Shown piece by piece: positions 1 through 5,325 of a stretch of 23,003 nucleotides of DNA (positions are counted from its first letter, which is position 1; the number at the start of each line of letters is the position of its first letter). The stretch comes from an uncultured Blautia sp. (lineage in GTDB: Bacteria; Bacillota; Clostridia; Lachnospirales; Lachnospiraceae). The notes beneath the pieces were generated by a model, which was given only the letters and a program-made list of their open reading frames with translations, ran no database searches and was not told the origin of the DNA. Where the stretch lies: positions 1 through 23,003 of the forward strand of contig URHH01000034.1 in the NCBI GenBank assembly GCA_900547615.1. Reading direction: 5' to 3'. Both the position numbers and the translations under genes were made by a program.

Positions 1-129
1 GTTCCCACTATTTGATTATAGTTTTATTTAAGAATACCTTGCCGCATATTTTTTAACTCCTTTTTGGAAATGTAGTAATTATAACACATCTGCATCCGAA
101 AAGAAAGCATTAAATAATATTGACTTACA

Positions 130-158
130 TTGAATTTTCTGGAGACTTATGCTAATAC
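130..158 (+). promoter_or_regulatory. Putative promoter ahead of hydrolase stub
   Basis: A TTGAAT box (130-135), a 17-bp spacer and TAATAC (153-158) with an upstream TG (150-151) make a plausible extended -10 promoter. It reads into the truncated hydrolase frame at 196. It is identified by consensus matching only. Confidence 0.4.
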
Positions 159-195
159 TCAAAGCAACAAATCGAAATATACAAGAGGATTTTTT

Positions 196-273
196 ATGGG
201 AAACGAGATAAATATTGCATTACTTCAAATGCTTCCGGGTAAAGATATTACAGAAAATATGGAAAAGGCATAA
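196..273 (+). pseudogene. Truncated carbon-nitrogen hydrolase (nitrilase family), N-terminal stub
   Basis: A 25-codon frame opens with ATG after an AGAGG-like ribosome binding site and contains NIALLQMLPGKDITENMEKA, followed by TAA. It resembles the first strand and helix of nitrilase-superfamily carbon-nitrogen hydrolases, which are normally about 260-300 aa. The catalytic Glu, Lys and Cys are all missing. No continuation is found in any frame before the convergent acetyltransferase gene. The promoter and ribosome binding site survive while the body is deleted, so it is best read as a remnant at a recombination boundary. The family assignment rests on a short N-terminus and is moderate. Confidence 0.5.
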
Positions 274-523
274 TTATTTAAAAAATAGAGCAATCGCAAC
301 CATAATCTGAAAAGGGAGATAATATTTAAGAAACATCAAATATTCGGATAATTATCCTGTATAGGTTGTCATTCTCTGTTCAGATGCAGAGACAATAAAA
401 ACAGCCGAACAACATCAAGGAAAATTTGGCTACTCCCCATACTGGCTTTTGCTAAACAACTCCAACCAGTCACCCCAGTAGACAGTAACCTCCATTTTGA
501 AACTGGAATAAATTTGTCGATCA
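274..523. other. Non-coding AT-rich stretch, possibly degenerate gene remnants
   Basis: No convincing gene is seen between the hydrolase stub and the end of the acetyltransferase operon. Short frames on both strands lack ribosome binding sites. A minus-strand frame at about 435-500 (ending WLELFSKSQYGE) looks protein-like, but it is only about 21 codons long and may be a decayed fragment. No clear terminator hairpin was found for the minus-strand operon that ends at 524. Confidence 0.4.
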
Positions 524-1069
524 TCACAATTCCAATCTCATAGAAATGACTTCCTGAAATCCGGCTATGCGGGAGCGAAATCCTTTGGGATTTCTTCCAC
601 ACTCGACAAATCCAGCCCGTTCGTACATAGAAACTGCTCTTTCATTTTCAGCAACTACTTTAAGTTCAAGCTGGTTATATCCCGCTGTTTTAGCACATTC
701 GATACACGAAGTCAGCAAAGCCTTACCAATTCCAAGTCCCCAATACTTTTTCACAACACTGATGCCAAATTCTGCTCGATGCCGTACCTTATATTTTGTA
801 CCGATTGCCTCAATTCCTGCTGTTCCCGCAATTACACTATCAACTATGGCAAGCAATTCAATCTCTCTTTCACTCTCAGCTTTTTCTTTCAGAAACTGGC
901 TCTCCTGTGCGGCATTAAAACTGTTTTCATCTGGATATGTAAGCAAATAATCTGTTTCACTATGTGTCAGATTGAAATTATCCACTACAAGCTGACCATC
1001 ACTCTCTGTTCCATTCCTCAAACAACATTCCATGCCATTACTTAATATTATTGTTTTGTTATATCTCAT
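524..1069 (-). CDS. GNAT family N-acetyltransferase
   Basis: This 181-aa protein is a single-domain GCN5-related acetyltransferase, which would move an acetyl group from acetyl-CoA to an amine. The substrate cannot be told from sequence. The acetyl-CoA loop is visible as ISVVKKYWGLGIGKALL (about residues 103-119), followed by the motif B region ELKVVAENERAVSMYERAGF. The ATG at 1069 was chosen over the longer frame (ATG at 1114) because AAGGAG lies 6 nt upstream of it. It is the last gene of a three-gene minus-strand operon, 57 nt after the tandem GNAT gene. The Q/RxxGxG/A loop is intact, so the enzyme is probably active. Small-molecule, antibiotic or ribosomal-protein acetylation are all possible. 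Confidence 0.85.
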   Translation of the reverse strand: MRYNKTIILSNGMECCLRNGTESDGQLVVDNFNLTHSETDYLLTYPDENSFNAAQESQFLKEKAESEREIELLAIVDSVIAGTAGIEAIGTKYKVRHRAEFGISVVKKYWGLGIGKALLTSCIECAKTAGYNQLELKVVAENERAVSMYERAGFVECGRNPKGFRSRIAGFQEVISMRLEL

Positions 1070-1126
1070 AACTGCTCCTTTACTGACAACTGTCCTCAAA
1101 GTCAGCTTCTTCATCTATACAATATC

Positions 1127-1990
1127 CTAAGCAGAAAAATGTTTTCTCATTTCATATTGTTTAACAAATACACTAAATTTCAATTTCTTCAAAAAAGCGT
1201 TCAATGCCTGATCCCGTTCATCCACATTTATTACTCTCATCTCTAAACTCTTTGTTTGTTTAAGTAAATCTAACAAAATCTCTGTGGCAACTCCCATTCT
1301 GCGATATTTGGGATGTACCGCTAACTGCGCAATATCTCCTTTTATTTTGTCCACAATACCATATCCAATCAAGTTTCCATCAAATTTAACAATCGTATAA
1401 GAAAAGGATTTAGCGATTGCACAAACAGCGTCTTTTGCGTTTTGCCATGAAGGTGGATAAGTCCAAAAATCTTTGACTGCTGTCCATTGATCATCTTGTA
1501 ATTTTTCCGGATGTTCCAGTTTCCACACTTTATGTACGCCCGATTCTTTTATCTTGCCCGTCAGTTGGTAACAATTCAATATTCTGTTAATTCGAAATCC
1601 CTGTTTTTTATATAAAGTGAGCGCCTTCTCATTATCTTGAATCACTTCCAGTTGATACACGCTGATTTTATTTTTTATACATATAGTACTAACCAGATTC
1701 AATAATTCCCCCATAATTCCTGTTCTCCGAAAATCGGGGATAACTCCTGTTCCGAGGTCATAGACTGTCTTTTCGTTATCCCAATCTCTCACTCCATTCA
1801 AGATAAAACCGACAAGCGTTCTATCTGCAAAGGCTCCAACTGAAACCGCAGGCATAAATCCATTTCTTTTCAGCATTGTTTCAAAAGATTTAAAAGGCAT
1901 ATCAACTGAAACCTGATAATCAGAAAATGCCTGTGTAAACGCTTCGTATATACAAACGAAATCTGTATTTTCCAATGTCCGGTATTCCAT
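1127..1990 (-). CDS. Tandem-domain GNAT acetyltransferase
   Basis: This 287-aa protein carries two GNAT domains in series. The N-terminal copy has an acetyl-CoA loop, VIPDFRRTGIMGELL (about residues 83-97), and a motif B region near QLEVIQDNEKALTLYKKQGF. The C-terminal copy has IAQLAVHPKYRRMGVATEILL (about residues 220-240) and ends with a truncated motif B. In many tandem GNATs only one half is catalytic; here the C-terminal loop (RRMGVA) is closer to consensus. AGGAG lies 6 nt before the ATG. The gene sits 22 nt after the NTF2-like gene in the same operon. No substrate can be assigned. Confidence 0.85.
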   Translation of the reverse strand: MEYRTLENTDFVCIYEAFTQAFSDYQVSVDMPFKSFETMLKRNGFMPAVSVGAFADRTLVGFILNGVRDWDNEKTVYDLGTGVIPDFRRTGIMGELLNLVSTICIKNKISVYQLEVIQDNEKALTLYKKQGFRINRILNCYQLTGKIKESGVHKVWKLEHPEKLQDDQWTAVKDFWTYPPSWQNAKDAVCAIAKSFSYTIVKFDGNLIGYGIVDKIKGDIAQLAVHPKYRRMGVATEILLDLLKQTKSLEMRVINVDERDQALNAFLKKLKFSVFVKQYEMRKHFSA

Positions 1991-2012
1991 ATTTTCTCCT
2001 AAAATGTCATAT

Positions 2013-2369
2013 TTACTCTATTGGAAGATTGTGCTGTTTCAAAAATGAGAGCTTATCCCAATAGCCTCGCTGGAATAAAATTTTCCCATTCACTACCTGA
2101 AAAAAACCACACCCCCGTAACCCCAATGGATCTCGCCATTCAAGGATTGCCCATTGCCCATCCTCAAAAATATTTTCTACGATAGCTGTCATATCCGATG
2201 TTGAAAATTCGGCTGTGAACATGGTACGGATTGCTTCAATGCCTACTACTGGCTCATTCGCTACTTGGTGATTCGTCGCATTTTCATGATAAAGGGCTGT
2301 AATTGCTTCCACATCATGTTTATTGAATGCATCTACCCATAACTGAACAACTTCTTTCGGTCTTAACAT
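2013..2369 (-). CDS. NTF2-like / SnoaL-like small protein
   Basis: A 118-aa protein with the pattern of the nuclear transport factor 2-like fold: an N-terminal helix (VQLWVDAFNKHDVEAITALY), a central strand region with VVGIEAIRTMF, and C-terminal strands (WAILEWRDP, GFFQVVNGKILFQRGYWD). Family members are small cone-shaped proteins that act as enzymes (SnoaL-like cyclases, isomerases) or as binding partners; the sequence does not decide between these. It is the first gene of the minus-strand cargo operon. AGGAGG lies about 10 nt before the ATG and a good promoter sits at 2403-2431. There is no signal peptide, so it should be cytosolic. Confidence 0.75.
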   Translation of the reverse strand: MLRPKEVVQLWVDAFNKHDVEAITALYHENATNHQVANEPVVGIEAIRTMFTAEFSTSDMTAIVENIFEDGQWAILEWRDPLGLRGCGFFQVVNGKILFQRGYWDKLSFLKQHNLPIE

Positions 2370-2402
2370 TTCTGTTTTTCCTCCTATGCCTTGTGTGTTT
2401 TT

Positions 2403-2431
2403 ATTATATCAAAAAGCAAGTTAAAAGTCGA
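2403..2431 (-). promoter_or_regulatory. Promoter of the NTF2/GNAT cargo operon
   Basis: On the minus strand TCGACT (2431-2426), a 17-bp spacer and TATAAT (2408-2403) preceded by TGA form an extended -10 promoter. It is about 34 bp upstream of the NTF2-like ATG and points away from the mobilization genes. Confidence 0.6.
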
Positions 2432-2470
2432 GAATCATGATAAAGGCACAAAAACTCCACAAACCAACAC

Positions 2471-2589
2471 ACCCTCCGGGAGTGTCGAGGGTAGAGTAGC
2501 AAGCACTGCCCATGTCCGGACACATGGGCGAAATTCCCCATGCCTGCCTACCGTCCGCATGATGAAATTTCCATAGGGAAGTATCCCTA
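2471..2589 (+). other. oriT: Candidate origin of transfer (oriT) with three stem-loops
   Basis: This intergenic stretch upstream of mobC holds three short inverted repeats. They are ACCCTC/GAGGGT (2471-2476 with 2487-2492), GCCCATGT/ACATGGGC with a 6-nt CCGGAC spacer (2508-2515 with 2522-2529), and TAGGGA/TCCCTA around AGTA (2574-2579 with 2584-2589). Clustered inverted repeats directly upstream of mobC and a relaxase gene are the usual setting of oriT in MOB-P type elements. The nic site cannot be placed from sequence alone. The region has no credible coding frame. Confidence 0.45.
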
Positions 2590-2628
2590 ACCCTCTTTGA
2601 TTTTCTTTCCGTTTTTCTCTAGCAGTCC

Positions 2629-2657
2629 TTGACCTTTACCCGCAGATTTGCTACAAT
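2629..2657 (+). promoter_or_regulatory. Promoter of mobC-relaxase operon
   Basis: TTGACC (2629-2634), a 17-bp spacer and TACAAT (2652-2657) form a near-consensus vegetative promoter. Transcription would start near 2664, next to a small inverted repeat GGATA/TATCC (2665-2669 with 2674-2678) that could be an operator. Confidence 0.6.
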
Positions 2658-2707
2658 AACACATGGATAATTCTATCCAAAAACAACTGAACAGACACGA
2701 AACCAGA

Positions 2708-2742
2708 CTGTTGTAAATCGAACATTTTACAGCAGTTTTTTT
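2708..2742 (+). terminator. Terminator/attenuator in the mobC leader
   Basis: A 10-bp stem CTGTTGTAAA/TTTACAGCAG (2708-2717 with 2726-2735, one G-U pair) with an 8-nt loop is followed by seven T residues (2736-2742). It lies between the promoter at 2629-2657 and the mobC start at 2772. It should therefore end transcripts before mobC unless relieved. Confidence 0.65.
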
Positions 2743-2771
2743 ATGCCCAAATGAAGGAAGGAGTATCAGAA

Positions 2772-3113
2772 ATGGCAAACAGGACACGCACTAACCGCAA
2801 TGAAATCTGTCTGAATGACAGGGAACAGTATATCCTTGATGAGAAGTTCAGACTGTCCGGCATGAAAAGCAAATCTGCTTTTCTCCGGAAGCTCATTCTC
2901 TACGGATATGTATATGATGTAGATTACAGTTTTTTGAGGGAGTACAACACAGAGCTTGGACGGATCAGTTCCAGCCTGAACCAGATTGCAAAAAGGATTA
3001 ACAGCACAAACCATGTCTATCAGGAAGATATGGACGAGGTAAAGGAGTTGATGAAACAGGTATGGCATACACAAAAATCCATGCTATCACAGCAACCGTT
3101 GATAAAGCGGTAG
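2772..3113 (+). CDS. mobC: MobC-like relaxosome accessory protein
   Basis: A 113-aa protein of the plasmid mobilization relaxosome MobC type, which binds oriT and helps the relaxase open the DNA. The N-terminal half (NRNEICLNDREQYILDEKF ... MKSKSAFLRKLILYG) resembles a ribbon-helix-helix DNA-binding domain. The C-terminal half carries the family pattern LGRISSSLNQIAKRINSTN. The ATG at 2772 was chosen over 2751 because AAGGAG lies 8-9 nt upstream of it. The 3' end overlaps the relaxase start by 52 nt, implying coupled translation. A promoter and attenuator-like hairpin precede it. Confidence 0.85.
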   Translation: MANRTRTNRNEICLNDREQYILDEKFRLSGMKSKSAFLRKLILYGYVYDVDYSFLREYNTELGRISSSLNQIAKRINSTNHVYQEDMDEVKELMKQVWHTQKSMLSQQPLIKR

Positions 3114-4051
3114 CCTACATATGCAACCCGGATAAAACCGACGAAAGCATCTACATTTCTTCCTATGCCTGTGCGCCGGAAACCGCAGCGATTGACTTCA
3201 AATATACCTTAGACCACTGCCGGGAAAACAGCCCAAATAAAGCCTATCATCTGATACAGGCTTTTGCCCCCGGAGAGGTCAGTTTTGAAGAAGCGCACCG
3301 GATAGGAAAAGAGCTTGCCGACAAAGTTTTAGAGGGAAAATATTCTTATGTTGTCACCACACATATTGATAAAGGTCACGTCCATAACCATATCATTTTT
3401 TGTGCTGCCGACAACCTTGAACATAACAAATATCATGACTGCAAACAGACCTATTACCGCATCCGGAAATTAAGCGATGAGCTGTGCAGCGAACATAATC
3501 TTTCCGTCATTATCCCCGGCGGAGAGCGTGGAAAAAAATATAACGAATGGCAGTCAGACAAGAATGGTGCCGCATGGAAAACGCAGATAAGAAAGGACAT
3601 CAATGCTGCCATAAAATCATCTTCCACCTATGAGGAATTTCTGCTCCTGATGCGGGCAAAAGGCTATGAAATAAAAGGGGAAAGTTTTGAGGAAGATGCG
3701 CCAAAATATATCTCATTCCGCCCACTTGGAAAAGACCGTTTTGTGCGTGGCAGCGTGAAATCCCTTGGCAAAGAATATACAAAGGAGCGGATCAAAGAAC
3801 GGATTGAATTGAAACGGGAACGGAAGGCTGTTATCCCGAAAAAAGATTACTCTAACAGAAAACTGGTTGACACCTCTGATGAAAAATTCCAGAACAGTCC
3901 GGGACTGCAAAGGTGGGCAGCTATCCAGAATTTAAAGATTGCTGCACAGGCATATAATGAAGCCGGTTCTATTAAAGAACTGGAATCGCCACCACAGCCG
4001 CCACAGGGAAGGAAGCAAAACAGACTGTCCGCAAGCTGGAGAACCGCATGA
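3062..4051 (+). CDS. Relaxase, catalytic part (frame broken near its 3' end)
   Basis: A 329-aa frame encoding a MOB-P type relaxase/mobilization nuclease, which nicks oriT and pilots the strand into the recipient. The metal-binding HUH motif is visible as HIDKGHVHNHIIF (His101, His108, His110, with Asp103). Tyr19 in AVAYICNPDKT is the likely catalytic tyrosine. The last 22 or so residues (after ELE at 3983-3985) are Pro/Gln/Arg-rich nonsense, because the natural continuation ATGKEAKQTVRKLENR lies in another frame from 3988. One missing base in the run GAA(A)TC at 3985-3986 would explain this. The nuclease domain is intact and could still nick; loss of the C-terminus may impair transfer. A sequencing error is the main alternative. 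Confidence 0.85.
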   Translation: MAYTKIHAITATVDKAVAYICNPDKTDESIYISSYACAPETAAIDFKYTLDHCRENSPNKAYHLIQAFAPGEVSFEEAHRIGKELADKVLEGKYSYVVTTHIDKGHVHNHIIFCAADNLEHNKYHDCKQTYYRIRKLSDELCSEHNLSVIIPGGERGKKYNEWQSDKNGAAWKTQIRKDINAAIKSSSTYEEFLLLMRAKGYEIKGESFEEDAPKYISFRPLGKDRFVRGSVKSLGKEYTKERIKERIELKRERKAVIPKKDYSNRKLVDTSDEKFQNSPGLQRWAAIQNLKIAAQAYNEAGSIKELESPPQPPQGRKQNRLSASWRTA

Positions 4052-4428
4052 AAGACCTTGCGGAAATTATCAAATATGCAGAACAGTATAAGGCAAATAA
4101 ATCCTATAATATTGCCTACAAAAAAGCTAAGAACCCCGACGCATATTTTCGGAAGCATGAGAGCCAGATCGTTCTCTATGGCGGCGCAAGGCGTATGCTG
4201 GAACAGGCAGGCATCAGTTTAAAAGGTTTGAACATCGACAAGCTGAAAGCGGAATATCAGGAGCTTACCACGCAGAAGAAAGAACTGACCGCCACTTACA
4301 AAAACTGTGATAAGGAACTGAAATCTCTGAACCGGAAACTGGAAAATCTCAACCAGTATTTAGGGCGCACAGAGCCGCAGAAAGGCGCACCGGAACAGCC
4401 GGACAGAAATAACACCCCTGCCCGGTAA
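3988..4428 (+). pseudogene. Relaxase C-terminal fragment, out of frame
   Basis: From 3988 this frame reads on from the relaxase in a different register: ATGKEAKQTVRKLENR, then MKDLAEIIKYAEQYKANKSY and a long helical segment with KLKAEYQELTTQKKELTATY. It ends in a charged tail, PQKGAPEQPDRNNTPAR. It is predicted coiled-coil and typical of the C-terminal third of this relaxase family. Joined to the upstream frame it would give about 455 aa. An internal ATG at 4048 exists but has no clear ribosome binding site, so separate translation is doubtful. Confidence 0.75.
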
Positions 4429-4474
4429 AAAGGACGAAGAACCGTCTGTTAAGAGCCTGAAAACGCATCGTGGA

Positions 4475-4603
4475 AATGTGCATAACTCCCCATTCCGTCA
4501 TGGACAACACCGTTCACAGGACATGGAAAAGCAAAAGGCAGCTTTCCCACATCCTGCAAACAATGTTGCCCACAACTCCATAAAACGGGGAGTTATACAC
4601 ATT
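4475..4603. repeat. 17-bp inverted repeat pair, 95 bp apart
   Basis: The arm at 4475-4491 (AATGTGCATAACTCCCC) and the arm at 4587-4603 are reverse complements with a single mismatch (16 of 17). A shorter partial copy, AACTCC at 4574-4579, sits just before the second arm and could form a competing hairpin with 4589-4594. The spacing is too long for a simple terminator and no T-run follows. The role is unknown; protein-binding sites or an RNA switch are possible. Confidence 0.6.
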
Positions 4604-4717
4604 ACGCACAATGCCGACGCCTGCGGAATCCCATTCTTTCCCTCCTCTTTTTTATATAATCAGAAAAATATTCTTGCAGATTATACCATATCCATGTATG
4701 ATAATATAAAAATCTCC

Positions 4718-4744
4718 AAAAAAATAGGAGTGCCGAAGCACCCC
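4718..4744 (-). terminator. Strong intrinsic terminator (UUCG tetraloop), minus strand
   Basis: On the minus strand GGGGTGC-TTCG-GCACTCC (4744-4727, one G-U pair) is followed by TA and seven Ts (4724-4718). It is the best terminator in the window. The nearest minus-strand start upstream is the small toxin gene, so it probably defines the toxin mRNA 3' end. Confidence 0.8.
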
Positions 4745-4760
4745 CATTTCCTAAACCCTC

Positions 4761-4789
4761 TTGCAAAATCCGCAGTGTTGGTTTATAAT
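4761..4789 (+). promoter_or_regulatory. Promoter of putative antisense RNA
   Basis: TTGCAA (4761-4766), a 17-bp spacer and a perfect TATAAT (4784-4789) point toward the terminator hairpin at 4877-4911. No coding frame follows, so the product should be a short RNA starting near 4796. Confidence 0.5.
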
Positions 4790-4795
4790 CATCAT

Positions 4796-4911
4796 AGAAG
4801 CCGAAGGATTCTAGCACGTCCGACGGTTGTACAATCGGAAACGAGTAATCAATTTTAGTAAAACAAACGGATCACTGGCTATTCTCTATTCGCAGTAGAG
4901 GATAGCCTTTT
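4796..4911 (+). ncRNA. Putative type I antitoxin RNA, antisense to toxin mRNA 3' UTR
   Basis: This is a predicted RNA of about 116 nt, running from the promoter at 4761-4789 to the terminator at 4877-4911. It contains a small hairpin CGGTT-GTAC-AATCG (4824-4837). It lies wholly opposite the predicted toxin mRNA 3' UTR, the arrangement known for txpA/RatA. Its CGGTTGT (4824-4830) also matches the ACAACCG near the end of the toxin frame. The RNA is inferred from signals only; no homologue was recognised. Confidence 0.45.
4877..4911 (+). terminator. Intrinsic terminator after antisense RNA
   Basis: A 12-bp stem GGCTATTCTCTA/TAGAGGATAGCC (4877-4888 with 4896-4907, one G-U pair) with a 7-nt loop is followed by TTTT (4908-4911). 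It lies just past the stop codon of the convergent toxin gene. Confidence 0.7.
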
Positions 4912-4914
4912 CCG

Positions 4915-4998
4915 TTACTTGCGGTTGTGTTTATTGTCTATGTATGTCAAAGCTGCAAAGATCACCAGCACCAACGTAAGCACTTCTAACGTATTCAT
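4915..4998 (-). CDS. Putative holin-like type I toxin peptide
   Basis: A 27-aa peptide: Met-Asn-Thr-Leu-Glu, then a hydrophobic helix (VLTLVLVIFAALTYI, residues 6-20) and a charged tail (DNKHNRK). This is the build of Fst/TxpA-like 'putative holin-like toxins', which insert in the membrane and kill or stall the cell when unrepressed. The ribosome binding site AAAGGAGGT with 5-nt spacing is near-perfect, which supports a real gene despite the size. The SD can pair with an upstream TCCTTTC, and a 9-nt stretch in the leader is complementary to the 3' end of the frame, as expected of a translationally silenced toxin mRNA. An extended -10 promoter lies at 5071-5079. A small unrelated membrane peptide is the alternative. 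Confidence 0.7.
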   Translation of the reverse strand: MNTLEVLTLVLVIFAALTYIDNKHNRK

Positions 4999-5005
4999 AC
5001 CGACC

Positions 5006-5027
5006 TCCTTTCCGTTTCCAGAAAGGA
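5006..5027 (-). promoter_or_regulatory. SD-sequestering hairpin in toxin leader
   Basis: On the toxin mRNA TCCTTTC (5027-5021) pairs with GAAAGGA (5012-5006) across an 8-nt loop. This buries most of the AAAGGAGG ribosome binding site of the 27-aa peptide gene. Confidence 0.55.
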
Positions 5028-5070
5028 CAACCGCAGACTATCCCTACTTGCTCTAATCTGACTAAAAAGA

Positions 5071-5079
5071 ATTATATCA
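5071..5079 (-). promoter_or_regulatory. Extended -10 promoter of toxin gene
   Basis: The minus strand reads TGATATAAT, a perfect extended -10 element (TATAAT at 5076-5071). The -35 position (5099-5094, TAGCAT) is poor, as is common with extended -10 promoters. The start would be near 5064, giving a leader of about 65 nt before the toxin ATG. Confidence 0.55.
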
Positions 5080-5117
5080 CGTTCTGTCGAATAATGCTAT
5101 AAAAGTTTCACGATAAA

Positions 5118-5321
5118 TTATTCTGCCGCTTCCAGTGCGACCTGTGCAAATTCTTCATCACTCATGGCTTCCAGTTTTTCTAAGACCTGCTCTGCAAGTT
5201 CCACCATGTCACTGTCCTGTATGTGGGGAATCACATTCTTTATATCGGCAACCATGCCCATTCTGTCCTGTCCCTCAAACACACACATCAGATTGATTTC
5301 TTCCACTGTAAACTTATCCAT
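5118..5321 (-). CDS. Transposon-transfer assisting family (TTRAP) protein
   Basis: A 67-aa acidic protein with the start pattern KFTVEEINLMCVF and the C-terminal pattern LEKLEAMSDEEFAQV typical of the TTRAP family of Clostridia conjugative elements. The name reflects association with transfer regions; the biochemical role is not established. It is the last gene of the minus-strand cluster. It starts 4 nt after the stop of the 1536-aa gene with a GGGAG ribosome binding site inside that gene's end, so it is translationally linked. It is predicted cytosolic and helical. Confidence 0.8.
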   Translation of the reverse strand: MDKFTVEEINLMCVFEGQDRMGMVADIKNVIPHIQDSDMVELAEQVLEKLEAMSDEEFAQVALEAAE

Positions 5322-5325
5322 ACGC

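Noticed and set aside
369..602. 77-codon minus-strand frame overlapping the end of the first acetyltransferase
   Set aside because: It overlaps the acetyltransferase in another frame, shows no ribosome binding site, and has no recognisable pattern.
2391..2576. 61-codon plus-strand frame over the oriT candidate
   Set aside because: It overlaps the cargo promoter and all the inverted repeats, has no ribosome binding site, and its residues look random.
4602..4856. Minus-strand open frame with protein-like residues (DVLESFGFYDDYKPTLRIL)
   Set aside because: It has no ribosome binding site or upstream start and runs straight through the strong UUCG terminator. It is better explained as toxin mRNA 3' UTR opposite the antisense RNA. 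A decayed gene fragment remains possible.
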